DNA of 64,000 nt, taken from the NCBI RefSeq assembly GCF_000381905.1, contig NZ_KB907269.1, positions 1 through 64,000 on the forward strand, read 5' to 3'. Below the pieces are notes generated by a model that did not search any database, was not told the origin of the DNA, and saw only the letters and a program-made list of their open reading frames with translations. Position numbers and translations under genes: made by a program. The stretch comes from Paenibacillus fonticola DSM 21315. Its GTDB lineage: Bacteria > Bacillota > Bacilli > Paenibacillales > Paenibacillaceae. This document shows positions 50,093-58,835 of the stretch, one piece after another. The stretch's first letter is position 1; the number at the start of each line of letters is the position of its first letter.

Positions 50093-51454
50093 ATGGGCGG
50101 AGATCAGTTTTTCGACCGTATTCCCCCACAGAACCTGGAAGCGGAACAGGCGGTGCTCGGCGCTATATTGCTTCAGTCGGAGGCGCTTATTACGGCGATG
50201 GAGCGGGTGCGGACGGAAGATTTCTATGATCCTCCCCACCAATTGATCTATGATGCGATGGTTCAACTTGGCGAGGAAGGTCAGCCGATTGACCTTATTA
50301 CGCTAACGTCAAAGCTTCAGGATCGGGGGCAGCTGGAGGATATCGGCGGAGTCAGCTATTTGGCTAAGCTGGCGAATGCGGTGCCTACGGCGGCTAACGT
50401 CGATTACTACGCTCGAATCATAGAAGAGAAGTCGATGCTGCGCCGCTTGATTCGGACGGCGACGCAAATCGTCAGCGAGGGCTATGCGGGCGGCGAGGAT
50501 GTCGGCGGATTGCTGAGCGATGCGGAGCGGAAGATCCTCGAAATTTCCAACAGCCGATCAGGCAGTGGCTTTATCGCGATTCGCGACGTCTTGATGGAAG
50601 TGTTCGAAAAGGTGGAGGAGCTCCACCAAAACCGGGGCAATACTACGGGAATCCCTTCAGGCTTTGTCGATCTGGACCGGATGACTTCCGGATTCCAGCG
50701 TAACGACCTGATTATCGTTGCCGCCCGTCCTTCCGTGGGTAAGACGGCGTTCGCCCTGAACATCGCTCAGAACGTCGCTGTACGGGCTAAAGAGACCGTT
50801 GCGATTTTCAGTCTGGAGATGTCGGCGGCTCAGCTCGTTCAGCGGATGATTTGTGCGGAGGCGAATCTGGACGCGGGAGTTATGCGGACAGGCGATTTTA
50901 AAAATGATGACGATTGGTCCAAGCTGACGATGGGGATTGCCGCATTGTCAGAATCGGAGATTTATATCGATGATACGCCTGGGATAACGGTGGCCGATAT
51001 TCGGGCGAAGTGCCGCCGGCTCCAGAAGGAGAAGGGCCTCGGTATGATTGTGATCGATTACCTGCAGCTCATTCATGGACGCGGCAAAGCCGGCGAGAAC
51101 CGGCAGCAGGAGGTTTCGGAAATATCCCGTACCCTGAAGCAGATCGCCCGTGAGCTCGAGGTTCCGGTTATCGCTCTGTCCCAACTTAGCCGGGGCGTAG
51201 AGCAGCGGCAGGACAAGCGGCCGATGATGTCCGACTTGCGGGAATCCGGTTCGATCGAGCAGGATGCGGATATCGTCGCATTCTTATACCGGGATGATTA
51301 CTACAACCAAGAGACGGAGAAAAAGAACATCATCGAGATTATCATTGCCAAGCAGCGTAACGGCCCGGTAGGCACCGTTGAGCTGGTGTTCCTGAAGAAC
51401 TTCAATAAGTTCGCGAATTACGAACGTGCGCATACTGACGCGTTTGCGGGATAA
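50093..51454 (+). CDS. dnaC: Replicative DNA helicase (DnaB-type, B. subtilis DnaC)
   Basis: This hexameric helicase unwinds DNA at the fork. The 453-residue protein has the N-terminal primase-interaction domain (PPQNLEAEQAVLGAILLQSE), Walker A ARPSVGKTAFALNIA (about residue 213), Walker B LGMIVIDYLQLIHG and the arginine-finger region LSQLSRGVEQRQDKRPMMSD. The ribosome site is GGAGGA inside rplI's end. No intein is present. It ends the MazG-like-to-helicase cluster. Confidence 0.98.
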   Translation: MGGDQFFDRIPPQNLEAEQAVLGAILLQSEALITAMERVRTEDFYDPPHQLIYDAMVQLGEEGQPIDLITLTSKLQDRGQLEDIGGVSYLAKLANAVPTAANVDYYARIIEEKSMLRRLIRTATQIVSEGYAGGEDVGGLLSDAERKILEISNSRSGSGFIAIRDVLMEVFEKVEELHQNRGNTTGIPSGFVDLDRMTSGFQRNDLIIVAARPSVGKTAFALNIAQNVAVRAKETVAIFSLEMSAAQLVQRMICAEANLDAGVMRTGDFKNDDDWSKLTMGIAALSESEIYIDDTPGITVADIRAKCRRLQKEKGLGMIVIDYLQLIHGRGKAGENRQQEVSEISRTLKQIARELEVPVIALSQLSRGVEQRQDKRPMMSDLRESGSIEQDADIVAFLYRDDYYNQETEKKNIIEIIIAKQRNGPVGTVELVFLKNFNKFANYERAHTDAFAG

Positions 51455-51474
51455 CGGGAAAATTATTAATTATT

Positions 51475-51513
51475 AAATAACTAAATAACTAAATAACTAA
51501 ATAACTAAATAAC
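51475..51513 (+). repeat. Tandem repeat, AAATAACT x 4.9
   Basis: Nearly five exact copies of the octamer AAATAACT begin 20 bases after the dnaC stop. The unit is free of GC-rich content and puts stop codons in every forward frame. It is a potential length-variable locus. Confidence 0.95.
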
Positions 51514-51533
51514 GGTATTGTCTATTTACATTT

Positions 51534-51581
51534 AGCCGCTTGGGGCATTCGTGGGAACGACTGGCTCCGAGCGGCTTTTTT
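51534..51581 (+). terminator. Terminator downstream of dnaC
   Basis: AGCCGCT and AGCGGCT are arms of a stem with a 29-base loop that itself can pair in part (TGGGGC with GCTCCGA), followed by six Ts. Confidence 0.8.
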
Positions 51582-51666
51582 GCGTTATCTTTTTTCCCTT
51601 TATGAAGGTTGAAATCTTTTTCTATCGTCCATACTGGTAGGTAGAAGACGTAGAAGGAGGTTTAAG

Positions 51667-52614
51667 ATGAGGTGGGTTACTTGGGTTTCTTGGCTGGTAA
51701 AGCTATCGATTACTGTCATTATGGTCAGCATGCTAACCGTGACCACGACCGGTTATGTCGTGAACTGGTATATTCAATCGCTGCTGGGCAGTTATAACAT
51801 ACCTCTTGAAGTGCAATCGCCTACTCTTGGAAGCATGATGAAGGGCATGCTGGGCTTTGGAGGTCCAGTAACAGACAGCAAAAATCCGGGCGGCAGGAAT
51901 ACAGGCGAGGCTGAAAATAAAAATAGGAATGCAAGTGTGAATACAGGGACCGGTGGAAGCAGCAATGGAAACAGCAATGGAAACAGCAATGGAAGCAGCA
52001 ATGGAAGCAGCATTGGGAACAGCAATGAGAATAGTTATGGAAATAGTGCCGGGAATGGTAGGGACAATAGCGGGGGTGGCAGCGGTATAGGCCTCGGCAC
52101 CGGTAATGGCGCCGGCAATGGCAACAACAACGGCAGCGGCAACAACAACGGCAGCGGCAACAACAACAACAACAGCAACGAGCCCAATCGTCCCGTCGAA
52201 GACGGGGTGAATGCGGAAGAGGGTACTCCTGAGGACGCACTCCCGGTGATGGGGGGGATGGCTTCCGGCCAGTCGCAGCAGTCGCAACAGGCGCAGTCCC
52301 AACAATCGCAGCAGTCCCAACAATCTCAACAGACGCGACAACAGTCCCAGCAGGATGCGCGGGGGAGCCAGGATCAGGTAGTTGTCATTTCCCCGGATGA
52401 TTTATTGGCCAAAAAGGATGGGCTGCCCGACCAGCAGAAAGAAGAGATTTTTAATATCCTGATGTCCAAGCTTCCAGAGGACGAAATGCAGAAGATGACC
52501 GAGGCCATGGAGGGCGGATTGACCGAATCTGAAATGATAGAGATTCAGCAAATTTTGTCCAAGCATTTAGATAAAGAACAGTATGCAAAGGTTATGGATA
52601 TGCTCAAAAAATAA
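51667..52614 (+). CDS. Membrane-anchored low-complexity protein of unknown function
   Basis: I do not recognise this 315-residue protein. It has a membrane helix (about 7-31), a conserved-looking extracytoplasmic segment (32-65), a Gly/Asn/Ser repeat region (about 85-178) built from degenerate 12- to 18-base units, a Gln/Ser run (about 200-235), and a charged helical C-terminus (about 240-315; DDLLAKKDGLPDQQKEEI, LPEDEMQKMTEAMEGG, LTESEMIEIQQILSKH). The middle must be disordered. AGAAGGAGG precedes the ATG. It stands alone between two terminators. Confidence 0.8.
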   Translation: MRWVTWVSWLVKLSITVIMVSMLTVTTTGYVVNWYIQSLLGSYNIPLEVQSPTLGSMMKGMLGFGGPVTDSKNPGGRNTGEAENKNRNASVNTGTGGSSNGNSNGNSNGSSNGSSIGNSNENSYGNSAGNGRDNSGGGSGIGLGTGNGAGNGNNNGSGNNNGSGNNNNNSNEPNRPVEDGVNAEEGTPEDALPVMGGMASGQSQQSQQAQSQQSQQSQQSQQTRQQSQQDARGSQDQVVVISPDDLLAKKDGLPDQQKEEIFNILMSKLPEDEMQKMTEAMEGGLTESEMIEIQQILSKHLDKEQYAKVMDMLKK

Positions 52615-52707
52615 ATGGAGCCCCTTCCACTATGATACCATGATAGCGGTTCCATTCACAGAATTGTAAATAAAATACTTGCTGGGTATTTTAGTAAAAG
52701 ATAAGTT

Positions 52708-52732
52708 AAACCCGCTCCTGGAGCGGGTTTTT
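52708..52732 (+). terminator. Terminator after the low-complexity protein gene
   Basis: AAACCCGCTC and GAGCGGGTTT form a perfect ten-base stem with a short loop, ending in TTTTT, 94 bases past the stop codon. Confidence 0.85.
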
Positions 52733-52854
52733 GCCATTTGTGAACATAGTTGAAATCCGGGAGGATCGTATGCTAAAGTAGACGATAGTGACAAAAGGTT
52801 AAAAATTTGAAACTATTTATTGTCGAATAGAGTCAAATAAAAAAGGAGATTACC

Positions 52855-54396
52855 ATGAAAGGTTTCAGGGGAAGACTCGGGCTTGATTGGCTCACGGAGC
52901 GGTTTCAGTCCGTAGTTCGGAGCATCAGGCTAAGCCACAATCTACCGAAAAATGAGCAAGATGTTATAGATAGCATGGATAAAGGGCGGAAAATGACATT
53001 ACGCAGAGTCAAAGCCGGGGCAGCCGCAGCCGTACTTACAACAGGCCTGTTATTGGCCGGTTACCAATACGCGCAGGCGCATACGGTAACCTATTACCAT
53101 GTTATGCTCCATGACGAGGAGATCGGGACGATCGATAGCGAGGAGCAGCTGCAGGAGCTCTACAAGCGCAAAGAGCAGGAGTACGCCGAGAAGTATCCGC
53201 AGGCGGATATGGTCGTTAATACGAAGGGCATTACAACGGTCGAGGCGAAGAAGTATAAAGCCAAGATAGACACGGAGGCGACTCTGTCCAAGCTGAATGA
53301 GAGGCTGACGGGTTACTCCCGGGGGGTGGAGCTGAAGGTCGATGGAAAGACCATCGCGATCGTGAAGGATCAGGCTACGGCAAACGCGATTCTGGAGCAA
53401 GTGAAGGGGAAATACATACCGGGCACTTCATCCAATAATGCGGCTTCCAAAATTAAATTAGTGAGCAGCAATCCGAACGCGGCCAAGAAGCAAAACGGCG
53501 TTGAGGTGGAATCCGCTGAAATCATCGAGGATGTGACGCAGGTTCCCGTGAAGACGGATCCGAACAAGGTGCTGAGCGCTGAGGAGGCGGTGCAGCGCAT
53601 CGTAGAGGGCAGCGAGGCAGCGATCACCTACATCGTTCGCGAGGGGGATACGATTTCATCCATTGCTAAGCGGTACGGGGTGACTCAGAAGGAATTGTTC
53701 GCGAGGAACCCAGGCGTTCAGGAGAAAACGATGCAAATCGGCACAGAGCTGAACGTGAAGGCTTTGAAGCCTGCTCTTACCGTAAAGACGGTTGAGCTGG
53801 TATCCGAGGAAATCGTCACCGAACCAGAGGTGGTCATTCAGAAGAACGCGGATATGCAGGCGGGTCAGTCCAAGGTTGTGGCGGAAGGGCAAAGCGGCCT
53901 GAAGATCATGGATTACCGGCTGACCAAAGAGAACGGCGAGGTGATCGCTGAGGAATGGCTTGGCCATGAGGTGATTAAGGCATCATCGCCGCGCATCATC
54001 ATGAAAGGAACGAAGATCGTCGGCGAGGGCAGCGGGCAGTTCGCGTGGCCGGTATCGGGCGCACGAATGACGAGCAGCTACGGCGAGCGTTGGGGCCGAA
54101 CCCATAAAGGTATCGATCTGGTCTCCTCGAATCGGAACATTCTTGCCGCAGATGAAGGAGTTATCAGCTTTGCAGGCGTCAAATCCGGTTATGGCAATGT
54201 TATTATTATTAATCATAATAACGGATATGAGACACTGTATGGGCATCTGAGCAAGATCAGCGTCAAGAAAGGCGAGATCGTCGAGAAAGGCGCAAAAATC
54301 GGGGTTATGGGCAGCACGGGACGTTCCACCGGCACTCATTTACATTTTGAAATTCATAAAAACGGCAGCGTCCAGAACCCAATGAAGTATCTATAA
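52855..54396 (+). CDS. M23 family wall peptidase with LysM and G5 domains
   Basis: The 513-residue protein has a cytoplasmic N-terminus (1-50), one membrane helix (about 55-73), an alpha/beta region (80-245), a LysM domain (about 258-302; YIVREGDTISSIAKRYGV), a G5 domain (about 303-385) and a C-terminal M23 peptidase with zinc ligands in HKGIDL (about 417) and HLHFEIH (about 495). It should be a DD-endopeptidase-like wall hydrolase anchored outside the membrane. Its gene precedes the walRK region, and WalRK controls wall hydrolases in relatives, so joint regulation is possible. AAAAGGAG gives the ribosome site. Confidence 0.94.
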   Translation: MKGFRGRLGLDWLTERFQSVVRSIRLSHNLPKNEQDVIDSMDKGRKMTLRRVKAGAAAAVLTTGLLLAGYQYAQAHTVTYYHVMLHDEEIGTIDSEEQLQELYKRKEQEYAEKYPQADMVVNTKGITTVEAKKYKAKIDTEATLSKLNERLTGYSRGVELKVDGKTIAIVKDQATANAILEQVKGKYIPGTSSNNAASKIKLVSSNPNAAKKQNGVEVESAEIIEDVTQVPVKTDPNKVLSAEEAVQRIVEGSEAAITYIVREGDTISSIAKRYGVTQKELFARNPGVQEKTMQIGTELNVKALKPALTVKTVELVSEEIVTEPEVVIQKNADMQAGQSKVVAEGQSGLKIMDYRLTKENGEVIAEEWLGHEVIKASSPRIIMKGTKIVGEGSGQFAWPVSGARMTSSYGERWGRTHKGIDLVSSNRNILAADEGVISFAGVKSGYGNVIIINHNNGYETLYGHLSKISVKKGEIVEKGAKIGVMGSTGRSTGTHLHFEIHKNGSVQNPMKYL

Positions 54397-54506
54397 GTGA
54401 TGAAATATCCTAAGTATAGAGGAAGCTCAACACAGAAGTATACGCTTTGTACTGAAAACCTGACTTTTTGAATACTCATTTTAGTACAATTTCAGTACCG
54501 TTTAAA

Positions 54507-54567
54507 TAAAAATGGCCCGCGCGTCGGGCGTTCCAGATGGAACGCCGTCGCGCAAGGCCATTTTTTT
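54507..54567. terminator. Bidirectional terminator between the M23 gene and the efflux module
   Basis: AAAATGGCC and GGCCATTTTTTT flank a long GC-rich stem (GCGCG/CGCGC and GGCGTTCC/GGAACGCC with an AGAT loop). Both strands end in T runs, so it serves the convergent M23 and efflux transcripts. Confidence 0.88.
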
Positions 54568-54570
54568 AGT

Positions 54571-55620
54571 TCAATTCGCCGCAACTGCTTCGACTTCTTG
54601 CTTGTCTTTCAACTGGTGCTGACCGGACACCACGACCTGGTCTTCCAAGGCCAAGCCGGTGATGACCTCCTGAAACAGTTCGTTGAGGCGTCCCAGTTCT
54701 ACTTGCCGCTTCTCAACTTTGCCTCCGGAGAAAATATAGACGTAAGTGTTGCTCTCTTCCCGGATAATTGCCGTAGTCGGGATGGTGAGTACTTCCTGCT
54801 CTGCCTCATCAGTCAGACGCAGCTGTACCTTTGTTCCCGGCTTCAACGCTAGGTTCGCGTTGTCGGCTTGCAGCTCCAGCTCATAGGTTCTGTTCATCGT
54901 GTCCATGATGTCGGCGAAATAGATAATTTTCCCCTTGTACAGCTGCTCCGGCTGATCGGTGGCATAGAATGAAAGCTCGGTTTTGCCTTTAAGGAACTTG
55001 GCATTTTCTTCTGTGATGTTCGCCTTAATCTTGACCGGGTTGATCTGCTGGATTTTGCCGACGATTCCTTGGCTTATGATCATGCCGGACTCAATCGTGA
55101 AATCGGTCAGAATGCCGCTGATCGGCGCGGTCACTTTATAATTGTCCAAGGTGCGATTGATTTGCTCGATATCGATTTGCGCCATTTTAATCTGATCTCT
55201 TAGCGGCTGTAGGGCATCGGGATCGTCTTGCATGGCAAATTGCCCTTCTTTCAGACTTTCTTGGGCCGTGCGGAGTCCGATTTCCGCTTTTTGCTTCTGC
55301 AGCAGCACGTCGGCCGGATCCAGTTCAAACAGCAGTTCCCCCTGTTTTACCTGATCACCGCGGCTTTTCAACGCTTTAAGCACGTCGCCGCTTGCTTTGA
55401 CGACGACATCCCTTTCGGCCGAAGCTGTCACTTCGGCTACCGTTTCCTGCGGAGCGCCAATGCTTCTCTTTTGAACTTCACTGATCTTTACAGACGGTTT
55501 CTGGACGTTCTGCACTTCCATTTGAGTTTCCTGAGGGGCATTGCAGCCGGCCAGGACTATTCCGCCCACGGCCAGTAATGCACAGCCCATTATAATTTTG
55601 ATCCATCTATTATTTCTCAT
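54571..55620 (-). CDS. RND efflux membrane-fusion (periplasmic adaptor-type) lipoprotein
   Basis: The 349-residue MFP/HlyD-type adaptor has a lipoprotein signal ending LAGC (Cys26), a lipoyl-like hairpin (KASGDVLKALKSRGDQVKQG), a coiled-coil stretch (about 110-165) and beta-barrel segments (APISGILTDFTIESGMII, ALKPGTKVQLRLTDEAEQ). In a Gram-positive cell it would sit on the outer face of the membrane as a partner of the RND pump. It overlaps the upstream RND gene by four bases. Confidence 0.93.
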   Translation of the reverse strand: MRNNRWIKIIMGCALLAVGGIVLAGCNAPQETQMEVQNVQKPSVKISEVQKRSIGAPQETVAEVTASAERDVVVKASGDVLKALKSRGDQVKQGELLFELDPADVLLQKQKAEIGLRTAQESLKEGQFAMQDDPDALQPLRDQIKMAQIDIEQINRTLDNYKVTAPISGILTDFTIESGMIISQGIVGKIQQINPVKIKANITEENAKFLKGKTELSFYATDQPEQLYKGKIIYFADIMDTMNRTYELELQADNANLALKPGTKVQLRLTDEAEQEVLTIPTTAIIREESNTYVYIFSGGKVEKRQVELGRLNELFQEVITGLALEDQVVVSGQHQLKDKQEVEAVAAN

Positions 55621-58600
55621 TGACTTACCACTCCCTCACTGATGTCGGTGTCGTCGGATGATTTATCGACTCGGCCTCCCCTATGGAACAAACGGCCCAC
55701 CCGGTTCTTGAACGATTCGAGCAATTCGTAGACGACCGGAACGACGACCAGCGTCAGAATCGTCGACGTAACGAGCCCGCCGATAACGACGACGGCCATG
55801 CCTTTCGAAATCAGGGCTCCGCCTTCGGTAAATCCAAGCGCAAGCGGCAGCATGGCGGCCATCGTCACGACCGCCGTCATGATGATCGGTCTTAGGCGAA
55901 GCATACCCGCTTCGACCAAGGCGTGGCGAACGGTGTAGCCTTCTTCGCGCAGCTGCTGCGTCCGGTCGATCAGCAGAATCGCGTTGGTCACGACGATCCC
56001 GATCAGCATCATGAAGCCGATCAGCGAGGTGATGCTCAGCGCTTCGCCGCTGATCAAGAGACCTAGTAGACCGCCGATGACGGCAAGCGGCAGCGAGAAG
56101 AGGATGACAAACGGCGCGCTCAAATTGCCGAAAGCAATAACCATGATCAGATAGACGATAAATACGGCTGCTCCCATGGCGACAAACAGCTGGGAGAAAC
56201 TTTCTGCGATATCTTCATTAATCCCGCCGATTTCACGCGACACGCCGTCCGGAAGCTCGACCTGATCCAGCGCCATCGCGACTTGACCGGCAACGCCGCC
56301 CTTGTTTTGGCTGTCGATTTTAGCGGTAATGTTCACGACTTGTTCCTGGTCGTTACGCTGAATGCTAGAGGCGGCGTTGATAATGTTCAGCTTGGCCACT
56401 TCCTTCAGATAAACGATGGAGCCGCTCCCCGAACGGAACGGGATGTCCCCTAGTTTGGACAACGTATCGAGGCCCGATTTATCCAACTGGACCGTTGTCG
56501 TATAAGTTGTGTTATCCAGCTTGACATCACCGATCTCATCCTCTGCAAGCCAACTGGCAACGTTTTGATGTACCGTGGAGGCGCTTAGTCCATATTGCCA
56601 TACTTTGTTCTGATCAACTTCTATCTCAAGCTCCTTCTTGGCATCGCTGAGGGAATCCTCCACTTCCTTAATTTCCGGAAATTCCTTCAGCTTCTCCTTC
56701 AGCAGCGCGGAAGCTTCAACCAGCCGGTTGAGGTCGTTCCCTTTCAGAGAATATTGGAAATCGGTGCCGCCTGAATTACTTTCGAACGATCTAACGTCCA
56801 GTTCAGAGTCTTCCGGCAATTCGGCCATCAAAATGTTCTTGTATTGTTCTTGAACGGTTTTGACATTGCTGCCTTCGCTGACTTCGGTGAAAATCTGCGC
56901 CCGGTAAGGCGTTGCCTCAGTGGAGTCGTTAAATCCGATTAGCGATTCGGTAAAGGTAAATTGCGGCTGGCCGTCGGCTGCCTTCGCGCTATGCAAAATC
57001 TCTTCCATATCTTTGACTTTGGCGTCCATAGTTTTCAAAGAAGTTTCGTACGGCATCTTAATGACGAAGTAAAACTGCCGCGGAGGCTCTTCTTCCGGCA
57101 TAAAGGTGATCGCTAAAAACGGTACAGTTCCAATAATTGACGCGATAAAGAGGAATCCTGCTGCCAGCAGCGTTTTGATCCGGTGGCGCAGTGACCATTC
57201 CAGGACACGGCGGTAAAAAGCCGTCGAACGTCCTGCTTTCTCTTCATGGTGCTTGATCTTGTTTCCGCGGAGCACCAGCACCTTGGCCAGCATCGGGATC
57301 ACTGTCAATGCTACGAGTAGCGAGGCCAACATGGCAGTGGACAACGTAATCGCGAATGGCTGGAACAATTGCCCGACCATACCGCTGACAAATGCGAGTG
57401 GGGCAAAGACCCCGACCGTCGTCAGCGTGGATGACGTAATGGCTGCGCCGACTTCGCGGGTGGCCAGCTTAATGACCGATTCGCCGCGCTCCTGCGCTTT
57501 CTGCAAATGCGAATATATATTTTCGATAACGACGATACTGTCGTCCACGACCCGTCCGATCGCGATGAACATGCCGCCGAGCGTCAGAATGTTCAAGGAA
57601 ATGTCCAAGGAATTCATAACGAGCAGCGTAATCAGGATCGACAGCGGAATCGAGACCAGGACAATCAAGGTCATGCGTATATTCCGCAGGAACAGCAGGA
57701 TGACGAGCGCCGCCAGCAGCGCGCCGGTGAGCCCCTCATGCACCATTCCGCTAATGGAGGAACTGACGAGTTCCGAAGTGTCATAAATCGTCTTAAAGCC
57801 GATATCGGGAAGCTGCTGCTCCCAGTCTGCGAACAGGGACTCGACTTTCCTCGCGAAATCTACGGCGTTGGCATCGCTAGTTTTGTATAATTGGATGCCG
57901 ATGGCTGGCTGCTGATTCAGGCGAGCTACAAAATCAGATTCCGAGATCGATTCAACCTTAGCCAGCTGATTCAAGCGAACCCGGGTGCCGCTCTGGGTCA
58001 GCAGGTCCATATTTTCCAGGTTGTATACGCTGTTGGTATCGCCCTTTACACGGGCCATCAAGGAACTGCCATCGAGATCGACGGCTCCTGCAGGCAGCGA
58101 AGTAAGGTTTTGACGAACCTGGCCGGACACTTGTACGGGAGTAAGGCCAAAATCGTTCAGCTTCCCTGCATCAAGCTTGATGGTAAGCTTCGTTTCCCGT
58201 GCTCCGATTTCGTCCATATGGTCGTAGCCGGGGATCGATTCTAGTTCAGGCTTGATCTCGTTGGCATACCATTGATCCAGTTCCGTCTGGCTCATGCCGT
58301 TTCCGCCATAGATGGCGAAATAATAAGCCGGAATCGAGGCGTAACCGAAGGTGGCCACCTTCGGGGTGCTGGCCGAAGCGGGCAGATTGACCTCTTGCAG
58401 CAAGCTTTCAATATCTTGCTTTTTCTTTTCGGGGTCGGCCTTATCGGTCAACATGACTATGATGGTCGCAAAGTTGTCGCTGGACGTAGAGTCCAGCGAG
58501 GTAACTCCCTCCATGTTGGCTATTTTTTTCTCTATCGGTTTGGTTACTTGTTCCATGACGTCGCTGGGAGACCCGGGATATTGGGCCGTTATGAATACCA

Positions 58601-58733
58601 CGGGAATCGAGATGTCCGGCATGATCTCCGTCTTTAAATTCCCAGCCGCATACAGGCCGCCGAAAAACAACATGATGATCATAATAAACAAGGCGCCTAT
58701 ATTCTTCATGGAAAAACTGGTTAGTTTGTTCAT
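55617..58733 (-). CDS. RND-family efflux transporter (AcrB/SwrC type)
   Basis: The 1038-residue protein has the full RND layout: a first membrane helix (about 12-30), a large external loop (30-330), six helices with the proton-relay motif GRVVDDSIVVIENIYSH near residue 400, a second external loop (about 550-850), and five final helices (GFMMLIGIVVTNAILLIDRT). B. subtilis SwrC is a homologue involved in surfactin resistance; the substrate here is unknown. It ends with an acidic tail. It lies downstream of the two-component genes, in the same direction. Confidence 0.95.
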   Translation of the reverse strand: MNKLTSFSMKNIGALFIMIIMLFFGGLYAAGNLKTEIMPDISIPVVFITAQYPGSPSDVMEQVTKPIEKKIANMEGVTSLDSTSSDNFATIIVMLTDKADPEKKKQDIESLLQEVNLPASASTPKVATFGYASIPAYYFAIYGGNGMSQTELDQWYANEIKPELESIPGYDHMDEIGARETKLTIKLDAGKLNDFGLTPVQVSGQVRQNLTSLPAGAVDLDGSSLMARVKGDTNSVYNLENMDLLTQSGTRVRLNQLAKVESISESDFVARLNQQPAIGIQLYKTSDANAVDFARKVESLFADWEQQLPDIGFKTIYDTSELVSSSISGMVHEGLTGALLAALVILLFLRNIRMTLIVLVSIPLSILITLLVMNSLDISLNILTLGGMFIAIGRVVDDSIVVIENIYSHLQKAQERGESVIKLATREVGAAITSSTLTTVGVFAPLAFVSGMVGQLFQPFAITLSTAMLASLLVALTVIPMLAKVLVLRGNKIKHHEEKAGRSTAFYRRVLEWSLRHRIKTLLAAGFLFIASIIGTVPFLAITFMPEEEPPRQFYFVIKMPYETSLKTMDAKVKDMEEILHSAKAADGQPQFTFTESLIGFNDSTEATPYRAQIFTEVSEGSNVKTVQEQYKNILMAELPEDSELDVRSFESNSGGTDFQYSLKGNDLNRLVEASALLKEKLKEFPEIKEVEDSLSDAKKELEIEVDQNKVWQYGLSASTVHQNVASWLAEDEIGDVKLDNTTYTTTVQLDKSGLDTLSKLGDIPFRSGSGSIVYLKEVAKLNIINAASSIQRNDQEQVVNITAKIDSQNKGGVAGQVAMALDQVELPDGVSREIGGINEDIAESFSQLFVAMGAAVFIVYLIMVIAFGNLSAPFVILFSLPLAVIGGLLGLLISGEALSITSLIGFMMLIGIVVTNAILLIDRTQQLREEGYTVRHALVEAGMLRLRPIIMTAVVTMAAMLPLALGFTEGGALISKGMAVVVIGGLVTSTILTLVVVPVVYELLESFKNRVGRLFHRGGRVDKSSDDTDISEGVVSQ

Positions 58734-58835
58734 GGTAATCCTCCTATCTTAAGAAAGATTACCGGATAAATGTGAACTGAGTATGAATAAAAAGCCAAAA
58801 TTACCTAAAAATTTAGAAAAAAAGAACTAAAACGC

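Noticed and set aside
51955..52190. CRISPR-like regular repeats in the low-complexity gene
   Set aside because: The units are 12-18 bases, in frame and coding for Gly/Asn/Ser, without unique spacers.
51733..52341. Minus-strand frames rich in Leu/Val/Cys opposite the low-complexity protein
   Set aside because: They mirror the GC-biased repeat units of the plus-strand gene, which has the ribosome site, membrane anchor and flanking terminators.
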